The translations under genes and the position numbers were made by a program. A stretch of DNA of 44,345 bases from Enterococcus mundtii. GTDB taxonomy: Bacteria; Bacillota; Bacilli; Lactobacillales; Enterococcaceae. The stretch spans positions 1 to 44,345 of the forward strand of contig NZ_PUAP01000032.1 of assembly GCF_002947535.1 (NCBI RefSeq), in the 5' to 3' direction. Below are positions 16,875 through 25,393 of this stretch, piece after piece; the stretch's first letter is position 1; every line of letters starts with the position of its first letter. The notes beneath the pieces are model-generated. The model was not told the origin of the DNA. It searched no databases and worked only from the letters and a program-made list of their open reading frames with translations.

Positions 16875-18329
16875 ATGCGAAATTCTAAAAAGAATTTCTC
16901 CCAATTGTCGCCAATTTCTAGCCGAAGGAATATTCTTCATCAATAGCAAAGGTGTGTTCTTTGTCTTTAAATAATAATTTGAGATAACTAAATCAACTTC
17001 TGATAGCTCAGTTTGGTAATCATAAAAAGCCAAAACATAAGCATCTCCATAATACGTTTGTATTTTATTCATTAACCATAAACGATGAGTATGATGCAGA
17101 TCGTCTTGGATCAGGATTTTGATTGGCTCCAAATGGCTCAAAAATAAATCATAATAATCCAAGACAAAATAATAGGACAAAAATATTTGTTCCCAATTTT
17201 CCAAAAGATCATTTACGTCACTATCCGATGTTTCTTTTAAGATTTTATATAAATCTTCCATTACGACTGATTCCCGCAAATTCTCTTCTTGTATTTCCTT
17301 AATATATGAACGATTGAAAAAAAGATCCGTATTCCCAAAAAATAAAGAACTCCGTTCATGAAAAGCAACAAAATTAAAAATCAATTCCGGATCTTCTAAA
17401 TCTAGTTTAAATTGAAAGGTTTGATTCAACGCATCCGCAAGATTTTGCACGGCTCGAAAGGAGGTCGTACAAAATTTCTTATGGACAGCCGCATGGCTAT
17501 TTTCATATTTTTTATGACCATCAATGATCCCAAACGAATAGATGGTCTGATAAAGAAAGTATCGTTCATCTAACGACAGTCCCAGCTTTACTTGTTCTAC
17601 CCACTGATTTAAATAGCTGAAATTAGCATCCTCATCAACGACTACTTGGTAAGAAGGATCGACTTTGATTTTTCTCGTTTTACTCCGCTCTAAATTGATG
17701 GTCAGCCAATAAGAAAAAGTTCGTCTTTGTAATGGACTTAATGAAATTCGATAGATTGCTTCGAATGAATCAATGTAAGTTTCTATCGTTGATAACGCTG
17801 TTTGGAATGGCCAAGCCCGTTCACTCTCTTTCGTGGAATGCCAATAGAAATAATAAAAGAAACTACGAATGTTTCTTTCTTCTGCATTCAACTCCAACTT
17901 AAAGGGTTGGAATTTCAAGCGGTAGCGTTTAAAGTAGGGAACCAATAATTTAGCATAGCGAAAAACCGTCGAAATACTAGTGAATTGAGCGTTCGCAAAG
18001 GTTTCCAAAGTCTCTTCAGGATGACGATACATAAAATCGATCAATTGGTAGTTATAAGAAGATTTGTAAAAATATAGATAAATCGTATAGATTGGGAAGT
18101 CTTTCTTTTTATGTACCCAAAATTGTTTGTTATTCTCATTTTCAAGAAAGATATTTTCTCCATATTCAGCTAATAAAGTTGTTAATTCTTCGATATAATG
18201 GAGAACTGTTTTATCAGTTACCTGTAATAGCTGTTTCAGCTCTTCCATGGAGCACCAGTTATCTTTTTCCAATAAATAATCTAATAACACCACTTTTTTC
18301 TGTGATAATTTTGTTAAGAATGTTTCCAT
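16857..18329 (-). CDS. Mga-like helix-turn-helix transcriptional regulator
   Basis: A 490-residue regulator of the Mga/AtxA type. An N-terminal winged helix (CSMEELKQLLQVTDKTVLHY) is followed by a second Mga HTH region (FANAQFTSISTVFRYAKLL) and a long PRD-like helical body, with a C-terminal part around the DVNDLLENWEQIF stretch. The start at 18329 is chosen over 18458 because of AGAGGTGA 8 bp upstream; the longer N-terminus lacks similarity to family starts. It lies immediately upstream of the Csc cluster in the same direction, as regulators of surface loci often do. Control of the cluster is inference. Confidence 0.8.
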   Translation of the reverse strand: METFLTKLSQKKVVLLDYLLEKDNWCSMEELKQLLQVTDKTVLHYIEELTTLLAEYGENIFLENENNKQFWVHKKKDFPIYTIYLYFYKSSYNYQLIDFMYRHPEETLETFANAQFTSISTVFRYAKLLVPYFKRYRLKFQPFKLELNAEERNIRSFFYYFYWHSTKESERAWPFQTALSTIETYIDSFEAIYRISLSPLQRRTFSYWLTINLERSKTRKIKVDPSYQVVVDEDANFSYLNQWVEQVKLGLSLDERYFLYQTIYSFGIIDGHKKYENSHAAVHKKFCTTSFRAVQNLADALNQTFQFKLDLEDPELIFNFVAFHERSSLFFGNTDLFFNRSYIKEIQEENLRESVVMEDLYKILKETSDSDVNDLLENWEQIFLSYYFVLDYYDLFLSHLEPIKILIQDDLHHTHRLWLMNKIQTYYGDAYVLAFYDYQTELSEVDLVISNYYLKTKNTPLLLMKNIPSARNWRQLGEILFRISHKKAGL

Positions 18330-18505
18330 AGTATTCACCTCTGAATGTTTCGTTTGGAAATGCATCATTCTGCATTTTATCATGTGTGCAAAAGGAAATA
18401 TACTTATAAAATTTCTGGAATTTGGAAATAATTTGACAGTAATCACAAATAAGCTCACTTGTCATTCACTACTCATCAAGGCATTTTTGCTAGATACTCA
18501 AAAAC

Positions 18506-18534
18506 TTGAATCTTCTGCTTTTTTCAGATATCAT
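18506..18534 (+). promoter_or_regulatory. Promoter of the thiamine-salvage operon
   Basis: TTGAAT (18506-18511), 17-bp spacer, TATCAT (18529-18534). The start of transcription would be about 20 nt before the riboswitch. Confidence 0.6.
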
Positions 18535-18559
18535 TGGTTCGTAACTAAATATGATTTTG

Positions 18560-18645
18560 TTTGCAGGGGGACGTTATCGCGTTGAGAAGGTAAAACCTGA
18601 CCCTTTGAACCTGTTGGTTGATACCAGCGTAGGGAGCAAATGTCC
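18560..18645 (+). promoter_or_regulatory. TPP riboswitch (THI box)
   Basis: The conserved TPP aptamer blocks appear in order: GGGGGACG, GTTGAGAAGG, ACCCTTTGAACCTG, GATACCAGCGTAGGGA. The closing stem is TTTGC (18560-18564) with GCAAA (18636-18640). It precedes thiD and is followed by a terminator hairpin. Confidence 0.95.
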
Positions 18646-18675
18646 TTTTTGTTGATGCGAAATCGAAACAATCAA

Positions 18676-18709
18676 GGCATTCTTCTATACTGGAAGAATG
18701 TCTTTTTTT
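18676..18709 (+). terminator. Riboswitch-controlled terminator before thiD
   Basis: GGCATTCTTC pairs with GAAGAATGTC around a short loop, followed by T7. Placed between aptamer and thiD, it is the expected expression platform: TPP binding would favour termination. Confidence 0.85.
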
Positions 18710-18729
18710 CTATTTTAAGGAGGAACCTG

Positions 18730-19542
18730 ATGAAAAAAGTACTAAGTATTGCTGGCTCAGACTGTAGCGGTGGCGCCGGTATCCAAGCCGATTTAAAAAC
18801 ATTTGCCGCTCATGGTGTTTATGGGATGTCTGTGATCACCTCAGTAGTCGCTGAAAATACCGCTCGTGTCATTTCGTATCAAAACATCTCACCGACGATC
18901 ATCGCCGAACAAATGACAGCTGTTTTCGAGGATATCTATCCTGATGCAGTCAAAATCGGTATGTTGTCATGTGCAGATACGATGCTAGCTGTCGCAAGCA
19001 GTCTACAAGAATGGCAACCTAAAAATATTGTACTAGATCCTGTGATGTATGCAAAAAATGGCGATGCTTTGATGGAGCCAGAAGCAATCGACACATTGAT
19101 CAAAAACGTCTTACCATTAGCTACTTTGATCACCCCCAATATTCCAGAAGCAGAAAAAATTGCAGATCGCTCGATTACTTCACTGAAAGAAATGGAACAA
19201 GCAGCAAAAGCCATTTATGAAAGATGTCACTCTGCAGTTTTGATCAAAGGCGGCCATCGCTCAGGTGAAGCCACTGATTTATTGTATGATGGGGAAAATG
19301 TTTACTCCTATACATCTGAACGAATCGCCACAAAAAACACCCATGGCACTGGTTGCACCTTCTCTTCAGCGATTGCCTCACAACTTGCTTTAGGGGCATC
19401 CTTGGACCAAGCAATTTCCAAGGCTAAAAAATATATCACTACTGCAATCGCACATTCACTAGAATTAGGCAAAGGTCATGGCCCAACCAATCATTTCTAT
19501 TCACTCTATCGCAATGGTCTTAAGGAGGAACAAAGTCAATGA
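18730..19542 (+). CDS. thiD: Hydroxymethylpyrimidine/phosphomethylpyrimidine kinase
   Basis: A 270-residue ribokinase-fold kinase that phosphorylates HMP to HMP-P and HMP-PP for thiamine synthesis. The start MKKVLSIAGSDCSGGAGIQA is the family signature. LDPVMYAKNG and KNTHGTGCTFSSAIAS (anion hole and catalytic Asp region) are present. The start at 18730 has AAGGAGG 6 bp upstream; the in-frame extension back to 18640 lies in the riboswitch. It overlaps thiM by ATGA. Confidence 0.95.
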   Translation: MKKVLSIAGSDCSGGAGIQADLKTFAAHGVYGMSVITSVVAENTARVISYQNISPTIIAEQMTAVFEDIYPDAVKIGMLSCADTMLAVASSLQEWQPKNIVLDPVMYAKNGDALMEPEAIDTLIKNVLPLATLITPNIPEAEKIADRSITSLKEMEQAAKAIYERCHSAVLIKGGHRSGEATDLLYDGENVYSYTSERIATKNTHGTGCTFSSAIASQLALGASLDQAISKAKKYITTAIAHSLELGKGHGPTNHFYSLYRNGLKEEQSQ

Positions 19543-20351
19543 ATACATTTTTAAAAACAGCTGTAGAAACGGTCCGTATGAAAAATCCTTTGGTCCACCA
19601 TATCACGAACTATGTAACGGTCAACGATTGTGCGAATGTCACACTTGCGATCGGTGGTTCACCGATCATGGCTGATGATGCGTTAGAAGTAGCAGAAATC
19701 ACAGCAATGTCACAGGCATTGGTACTAAACATGGGTACTTTAAGTGAACGTACCGTAGCTTCGATGCTTTTAGCTGGGCAAACAGCCAATGGAAAAGGTA
19801 TCCCGATCATTTTTGATCCAGTCGGTGCTGGAGCTTCACAGTTTCGTAATCAAACCGCAAAAACGATCATGGAAAACTTGAAATGTGCAGTGATTCGTGG
19901 CAATATTTCAGAAATCCGCTTTTTAGCAGGAATCGCAAGCACAACGAAAGGTGTCGATGCCTCGGCAGATGATGCAAGCTCCATTGAAGAAGCCCAACAG
20001 ATCGCCGATCAATTAGCAACCGCTCGCAAATGTATCGTAGTGATCACCGGTGCGACAGATGTGATTTCTGATGGGCGGCGTAAAATCTTAGTGCACAATG
20101 GTTGTCCTGAAATGAGTCGGATCACTGGCACTGGCTGTATGCTCACTTCATTGATTGCTAGCTTTTGTGGTAGTTCTCCTGAACATCTTTTCCATGCAGC
20201 AACCACAGCGGTTCTTACCATGGGGATTGCTGGAGAGCTTGCGTTGGAAAAAACGGCTGGAACGGGAAGTTTTCGGATCGCATTGATTGATGAAATCAGC
20301 CGTATTGATCGGGAAACATTACTACTGCGAGGAAACTACTTTGAAAAATGA
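19539..20351 (+). CDS. thiM: Hydroxyethylthiazole kinase
   Basis: A 270-residue kinase that phosphorylates 4-methyl-5-(2-hydroxyethyl)thiazole. Visible motifs are PLVHHITNYVTVNDCAN, IGGSPIMADD, IFDPVGAGAS and the C-terminal SRITGTGCMLTS with the catalytic Cys. It is coupled to thiD by a 4-bp ATGA overlap and overlaps thiE at its end. With no thiC or thiG in the window, the operon looks like a salvage pathway. Confidence 0.95.
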   Translation: MNTFLKTAVETVRMKNPLVHHITNYVTVNDCANVTLAIGGSPIMADDALEVAEITAMSQALVLNMGTLSERTVASMLLAGQTANGKGIPIIFDPVGAGASQFRNQTAKTIMENLKCAVIRGNISEIRFLAGIASTTKGVDASADDASSIEEAQQIADQLATARKCIVVITGATDVISDGRRKILVHNGCPEMSRITGTGCMLTSLIASFCGSSPEHLFHAATTAVLTMGIAGELALEKTAGTGSFRIALIDEISRIDRETLLLRGNYFEK

Positions 20352-20982
20352 CATCAACTATTCCTTATACCTAGTGACTGACCAGTCACTTTTAAAAAAA
20401 TACACACTCCAAGAAGCAGTGCAACAAGCCCTTGAAGGAGGGATCACCGTCTTACAGTTGAGAGAAAAAAAAGCCAATTCACGAGAATTTTATGAGGAAG
20501 CGATCGCATTGAAACGATTAGCTAAACCATACAATGTTCCATTGATCATCAACGATCGAGTAGACATTGCGTTAGCTTGTGATGCAGACGGTGTTCATGT
20601 CGGTCAAACAGATCTACCTGTGGCTGTGGTGAGAAAAATGATTGGACCTGAAAAAATCATCGGCGCTTCCGTCCAAACCCTCGAACAAGCAATTTCCGCT
20701 CAACAAGCTGGAGCAGATTATTTAGGTGTTGGGACGATGTTCCCAACCGCTACTAAAACAGACGCCATCAATGTATCAAAAAGAGAACTCAAAAAGATCC
20801 TTCAGCATGTATCGATTCCTATTGTTTTGATCGGTGGTCTCAACGAACACACGATTGCAGAATTCAAAACTTTCCCCGTCCAAGGTTTTGCTGTGGTTTC
20901 AGCGATCCTAGCAAAAGAAGAAATCAAAAAAGCGACTAAAGAACTTTCTTTACAAGTCAATACATTCATCAAAGAACAATAA
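20341..20982 (+). CDS. thiE: Thiamine-phosphate synthase
   Basis: A 213-residue TIM-barrel enzyme joining HMP-PP and thiazole-phosphate to thiamine phosphate. Motifs are LYLVTDQ near the start, LQLREKKANSREF, LIINDRVDIALACDADGVHVGQTDLP, IIGASVQT and LGVGTMFPTATK. The best start is TTG at 20341: GAGGAAA lies 8 bp upstream and the protein then begins just before the conserved LYLVTD. The ATG at 20287 would add 18 residues encoded inside thiM. Confidence 0.93.
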   Translation: MKNDINYSLYLVTDQSLLKKYTLQEAVQQALEGGITVLQLREKKANSREFYEEAIALKRLAKPYNVPLIINDRVDIALACDADGVHVGQTDLPVAVVRKMIGPEKIIGASVQTLEQAISAQQAGADYLGVGTMFPTATKTDAINVSKRELKKILQHVSIPIVLIGGLNEHTIAEFKTFPVQGFAVVSAILAKEEIKKATKELSLQVNTFIKEQ

Positions 20983-20992
20983 ATCAAAAAAG

Positions 20993-21036
20993 CGATCTGC
21001 GTAAAGTCATCACACCTTTACACAGATCGTTTTTTA
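20993..21036. terminator. Bidirectional terminator between thiE and ppsR
   Basis: CGATCTG-GTAAAG pairs with CTTTAC-CAGATCG around a 9-nt loop, flanked by A6 and T6, so it works for thiE (+) and for ppsR (-). Confidence 0.9.
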
Positions 21037-21045
21037 TCTTACGAG

Positions 21046-21858
21046 TCACTTCAAACTTTTCAAATGATGTTCAACGATAAAAGCAGTTTCTTCAATCGAT
21101 TTATCTGATACATCAATGATAAAATTTCCATAGCGATCAAAAATCTCTTGGGAGTATGCCAATTCTTTGTGGATCGTTTCTAAATTGTTGTAGCTTGACG
21201 ACTGATGTAAGCCTAAAGAATCTAAGCGATTGCTCCGGATTCTCACTAAATTCTCTGGATGACAGATCAAACCAACGATTTTATTCTTGTCTACTTCTTC
21301 TAATACTTTTGGTAATGGTACTTCAGGAATCAGTGGCAGATTGGACACTTTGTAGCCTTTATTTGCCAAATACATACTTAAAGGTGTTTTTGACGTTCGG
21401 GAAACGCCGAGAAGCACGACATCTGAATCTAAAAACCCTTTTGGATCTTTTCCGTCATCATATTTTACAGCAAACTCGATAGCAGAGATCCGATTGAAAT
21501 ATTCTGTATCCAATTTGTGGACAGCCCCTGGTTCTTCAATCGGCTGCATCCCAGTTTTCGCATGAATGATCTCAAAGAGAGGATGCATCAAGTCAATATA
21601 GAGTAATCCAGTTTTCCGACTAAAAGATTTTGCCACTTCCGACAGTTCATGATTCACGAGGGTACTGATCACAATTGCCTTATCACGTAAGGCATCTGCT
21701 AAGATTGGCAATAGCTCTTCCTTCTGATTCACAAAAGGAAATTTATAGTTATTATTGAACACTAAGTTAGGATATTGGACTGTCACAGCGGATAATAACT
21801 TTTGAGACGTTTCACCTAGTGAATCTGAGATAGAATAAACAATGACTTCATTTTGCAT
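21046..21858 (-). CDS. ppsR: Pyruvate, phosphate dikinase regulatory protein (PDRP/PpsR)
   Basis: A 270-residue DUF299 bifunctional kinase/pyrophosphorylase that phosphorylates or dephosphorylates a Thr of pyruvate phosphate dikinase. It starts IVYSISDSLGETSQ and has the P-loop LGVSRTSKTPLSMYLAN and the HPENLVRIR region. The start at 21858 has a GGGGGAG site; the longer frame from 21891 overlaps ccpN. It sits 13 bp after ccpN and opposite its likely target, ppdK. Confidence 0.93.
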   Translation of the reverse strand: MQNEVIVYSISDSLGETSQKLLSAVTVQYPNLVFNNNYKFPFVNQKEELLPILADALRDKAIVISTLVNHELSEVAKSFSRKTGLLYIDLMHPLFEIIHAKTGMQPIEEPGAVHKLDTEYFNRISAIEFAVKYDDGKDPKGFLDSDVVLLGVSRTSKTPLSMYLANKGYKVSNLPLIPEVPLPKVLEEVDKNKIVGLICHPENLVRIRSNRLDSLGLHQSSSYNNLETIHKELAYSQEIFDRYGNFIIDVSDKSIEETAFIVEHHLKSLK

Positions 21859-21871
21859 GGATAAACTCCCC

Positions 21872-22501
21872 CTATCGATTTCGTTCAGCATTTCTCGCTT
21901 GCTGAGTGATAAAATTCAATACTTTTGATTTAGTGATCTTACCAATTACTTTTCGCTCATTTGCTTCATCCACCACTGGTAGAGAGTCAACTTCAAAATC
22001 TTGAAGGATCGTCGCTACTTCTAATATGTCCATTTTTTTTGTACAAGTTTTGAGATGTGGACTTCGAGTCATACAAAGGGCGACCGGCGTATGGTCGATT
22101 TCGGTATTTAAGGAAGCCCTCAACAAATCTTTTCGAGATAACACACCAACCAATTGTTTTTCTCCATCGATCACATAAATCGACCCAACGTCATATACAA
22201 ATAACGTCGTGATTGCATCACGGATAGAGGTATTCAAATCGATCAACAACGGTGGAACCATGATCTCACCCACTTTTACTGTGAATGTTTTAAAGAAAAA
22301 AAGCGTTTCTAAATCTGATCCTGTATAGGTATAGCCAATTTTAGGCGTTGCTTCAAGTATGCCTGCCATCGTCAAGAAGGATAGATCTGACCGTAATGTC
22401 GCTCTGGAAACGTCTAAGAGTTCAGAGATTTTTTCTCCACTGACAGGTTGCGTCTCTTTGACGATCTCGATGACTTTTTTTTGTCGTTCGCTCAGTTTCA
22501 T
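21872..22501 (-). CDS. ccpN: CcpN-type repressor (HTH plus two CBS domains)
   Basis: A 209-residue protein with an N-terminal winged helix (SGEKISELLDVSRATLRSDL) and two CBS domains (about 80-135 and 145-205). This is the CcpN/YqzB layout. CcpN represses gluconeogenic genes in Bacillus and is encoded next to the PPDK regulator there. Here it is divergent from ppdK and upstream of ppsR, supporting control of ppdK. An AGGAGGGAGG stretch lies about 8 bp ahead of the ATG. Confidence 0.9.
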   Translation of the reverse strand: MKLSERQKKVIEIVKETQPVSGEKISELLDVSRATLRSDLSFLTMAGILEATPKIGYTYTGSDLETLFFFKTFTVKVGEIMVPPLLIDLNTSIRDAITTLFVYDVGSIYVIDGEKQLVGVLSRKDLLRASLNTEIDHTPVALCMTRSPHLKTCTKKMDILEVATILQDFEVDSLPVVDEANERKVIGKITKSKVLNFITQQARNAERNR

Positions 22502-22537
22502 CTATACTTTTTCCTCCCTCCTTCGTTCTCATTACTT

Positions 22538-22567
22538 ATTATACACATATATAAACCGATTTCACAA
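22538..22567 (-). promoter_or_regulatory. Promoter of ccpN-ppsR
   Basis: Minus strand TTGTGA (22562-22567), 18-bp spacer, TATAAT (22538-22543), about 35 bp before the ccpN ATG. Confidence 0.6.
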
Positions 22568-22591
22568 TAAATTTGTGGTTGTTTTTTCTGA

Positions 22592-22621
22592 TTGACAGAT
22601 ATATATGAGTCATATTAAGAT
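22592..22621 (+). promoter_or_regulatory. Promoter of ppdK
   Basis: TTGACA (22592-22597) with TAAGAT (22616-22621) after 18 bp. The TSS would fall about 40 nt before the ppdK start. Confidence 0.55.
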
Positions 22622-22644
22622 GTATTTATATCAAACATGACTCA
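22606..22644. promoter_or_regulatory. Candidate operator at the ppdK promoter
   Basis: TGAGTCAT (22606-22613) and ATGACTCA (22637-22644) form a perfect 8-bp inverted repeat 23 bp apart, roughly two helical turns between half-site edges, covering the -10 and start region. The adjacent CcpN is the natural candidate to bind it; this is inference. Confidence 0.45.
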
Positions 22645-22669
22645 CATTAAATCAATGGAGGCTTATCAC

Positions 22670-25288
22670 ATGGTAAAATGGATCTATGACTTTAACGAAG
22701 GCAGAAGCAAAGATAAAGCATTATTAGGTGGAAAAGGTGCAAATTTAGCAGAAATGACTCATTTAGGTTTGCCTGTTCCTTCTGGTTTTACCCTGACTAC
22801 AGAAAGTTGTATGCGCTATCTTAAAGATGTTGCTTTCTTTGATCAACAATTGATAACAGAGATTCAAACAGCTATCGAACGGCTAGAGGTAAAAACAAAC
22901 AAGTCATTTGCGAACGATGATGATTTATTGCTAGTTTCTGTAAGGAGTGGGGCTGTCTTTTCTATGCCTGGTATGATGGATACGATTCTCAACCTAGGTC
23001 TAAATGATTCACGTGTCCATGCACTGGCTGAGCAAACTAGTTTGGCGTTTGCTTATGATTGCTACCGCCGTTTGTTGCAAATGTTTGGCGATGTCGTCTA
23101 CGGTATCCACAAAGAAAAATTCAATCTTCTACTCACAAAAGCAGAAAAAGAAAACAATCAAACGGTTAATGATTTCAACGAACAACAACAATTAACTTTA
23201 ATCAAAAATTATAAACAACAATTTATCAAACATAATAAAGTTTTTCCGCAACATCCTATGGATCAGCTAAAAGAAGCAATTCAAGCGGTCTTCCACTCTT
23301 GGAACAATCCACGGGCAAACGTTTATCGAGAGTTACATGGTATCTCCCATCATTTAGGCACGGCTGTCAATGTCCAAGAAATGGTTTTTGGAAATAGCGG
23401 AAATGAAAGCGGTACAGGTGTCGTCTTTACCCGAAATCCCGCTACAGGTGAAAATAAGCTTTTTGGTGAATTTTTGCTAGATGCACAAGGAGAAGACGTT
23501 GTTGCTGGCATCCGTACACCCCAACCGATCCAAGAGCTAAGTGAGCGACTACCTAATGTCTACCAAGATTTCTTGCACTACGCACAAATGCTAGAACTTC
23601 ATTACAAAGATATGCAAGATATCGAATTTACCGTTGAACAGGGAAAGCTATATATTTTACAAACGAGAAATGGCAAACGAACAGCTAAAGCTGCTTTAAA
23701 GATTGCGACTGACTTAGTGGACGAGAACGTTCTTTCAAAAGAAGAGGCTTTGATGCGAGTGGAAGCAGAAATGATCGATCAGTTGATCCATCCGATTTTC
23801 AAACCTGAAGCTCTCGATCAAGCAACACCATTTGCTCAAGGCTTACCTGCAAGTCCTGGTGCTGCTACAGGTGAGATCGTCTTTACAGCCGAAAAAGCAA
23901 AAGAACGATACGGACAAGGAAAGAAAGTCATCTTGGTTCGCCAAGAAACCTCTCCAGAAGATATTGAAGGAATGATCGTTAGTGAAGCCATCGTCACTAG
24001 TCGTGGCGGGATGACTTCACATGCCGCTGTCGTCGCTCGTGGGATGGGCACTTGTTGCGTGACTGGTACGGAAACCTTGACGATCGACGAAGAAGCAAAA
24101 ACTGTAACAACAAATGACATTCGGCTAAAAGAAGGCGATATTCTCTCCGTTAATGGCAATACAGGCGAGATTTACTTAGGGGAACTTCCTACAGTTGTCG
24201 CTGAAAATAATCAAGACCTTACTTTATTTTTATCTTGGGCTGATGAACATGCGGACTTAGAAGTGCGCGCCAATGCTGAAACGTTGACTGATTTAACCAC
24301 TGCTCTTGATTTTGGGGCTACAGGTATCGGATTAGCTAGGACCGAGCATATGTTTTTCGGAGAAGATCGTATTTTAGAAATGCGTCGCTTGATTTTAGCA
24401 GAAGATCACCGAGAAATGGAAACAGCTCTGACAAAATTGCTCGCATTTCAAGAAAATGATTTTTATCAGATGTTCCAAACGATCCAAGATAAACCAATGG
24501 TCATTCGCCTACTTGACCCACCGATGCACGAGTTTCTTCCCCATGAGACTCCAGAGATTGCGAATTTAGCAGACAAACTGAACCGATCAGTCAATGAATT
24601 GACAGCAAAGATCGAGTACTTGAAAGAAACCAATCCGATGTTAGGTCATCGTGGTTGTCGCTTAGGGATCACTACACCTGAAATCTATCAAATGCAAGTC
24701 AAAGCAATCATTCAAAGTGCGATTCGTCTAGTACAAGAAGGGATACCAGTTGTTCCAGAAATCATGATTCCATTGATTGCTGAAAAAGAAGAGTTGATCC
24801 ACCTCAAAACGCTATTGATCGAAACGATCGAAGCAACTTTCAACGCACAAAACATCGTACCATTTCCTTACGAGATCGGTACGATGATCGAGTTACCTCG
24901 TGCTTGTTTGATTGCCGATCAATTAGCAGAACAAGCTGATTTCTTCAGTTTCGGTACAAATGATCTCACTCAAATGACCTATGGATTTTCTCGAGATGAT
25001 ATTGGAAAATTCATCAATCGTTACCAAGAAAAAGCGATCATGGCACACGATCCGTTTCAACATTTGGATCAACAAGGCGTTGGTCAATTGATCAAACTCG
25101 CTGTTTCTAATGCACGTCGAACCAAACCAACGATGACGATCGGCATTTGTGGTGAAGTCGGTGGAGATCCTCAATCGATTCCTTTCTTTCAAGCCATTGG
25201 AATCGACTACGTCTCCTGCTCTCCTTACCGGATTCCAGCTGCTCGATTAGCGGTGGCACAAGCAGCCATCCGTAACCGTCCATCTTAA
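22670..25288 (+). CDS. ppdK: Pyruvate, phosphate dikinase
   Basis: An 872-residue enzyme, close to the usual ~875, interconverting pyruvate, ATP and Pi with PEP, AMP and PPi. The N-terminal ATP-grasp part has GGKGANLAEM and SVRSGAVFSMPGMMDT. The phosphohistidine domain has the signature GGMTSHAAVVARGMG (His451). The C-terminal PEP-binding barrel ends with SFGTNDLTQMTYGFSRDD and YVSCSPYRIPAARLA, containing the catalytic Cys. The start at 22670 has GGAGG 7 bp upstream and matches the conserved MVKWIYDFNEG; the ATG at 22637 lies in the operator. It is regulated by the divergent ccpN-ppsR pair. Confidence 0.95.
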   Translation: MVKWIYDFNEGRSKDKALLGGKGANLAEMTHLGLPVPSGFTLTTESCMRYLKDVAFFDQQLITEIQTAIERLEVKTNKSFANDDDLLLVSVRSGAVFSMPGMMDTILNLGLNDSRVHALAEQTSLAFAYDCYRRLLQMFGDVVYGIHKEKFNLLLTKAEKENNQTVNDFNEQQQLTLIKNYKQQFIKHNKVFPQHPMDQLKEAIQAVFHSWNNPRANVYRELHGISHHLGTAVNVQEMVFGNSGNESGTGVVFTRNPATGENKLFGEFLLDAQGEDVVAGIRTPQPIQELSERLPNVYQDFLHYAQMLELHYKDMQDIEFTVEQGKLYILQTRNGKRTAKAALKIATDLVDENVLSKEEALMRVEAEMIDQLIHPIFKPEALDQATPFAQGLPASPGAATGEIVFTAEKAKERYGQGKKVILVRQETSPEDIEGMIVSEAIVTSRGGMTSHAAVVARGMGTCCVTGTETLTIDEEAKTVTTNDIRLKEGDILSVNGNTGEIYLGELPTVVAENNQDLTLFLSWADEHADLEVRANAETLTDLTTALDFGATGIGLARTEHMFFGEDRILEMRRLILAEDHREMETALTKLLAFQENDFYQMFQTIQDKPMVIRLLDPPMHEFLPHETPEIANLADKLNRSVNELTAKIEYLKETNPMLGHRGCRLGITTPEIYQMQVKAIIQSAIRLVQEGIPVVPEIMIPLIAEKEELIHLKTLLIETIEATFNAQNIVPFPYEIGTMIELPRACLIADQLAEQADFFSFGTNDLTQMTYGFSRDDIGKFINRYQEKAIMAHDPFQHLDQQGVGQLIKLAVSNARRTKPTMTIGICGEVGGDPQSIPFFQAIGIDYVSCSPYRIPAARLAVAQAAIRNRPS

Positions 25289-25313
25289 TTATTTATGTGT
25301 TTGTATCTAGTTT

Positions 25314-25370
25314 CAAAAAAAGTAACCGCAGCCAACGTATCGAACGTTTTAGGCTGTGGTTACTTTTTTT
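25314..25370. terminator. Terminator between ppdK and rsgA
   Basis: AAAAAGTAACCGCAGCC pairs with GGCTGTGGTTACTTTTT, 17 pairs with one G-T, flanked by A6 and T7, so it serves the convergent ppdK and rsgA genes. Confidence 0.9.
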
Positions 25371-25393
25371 GAGTGATATTGTTTTACCGTGAG

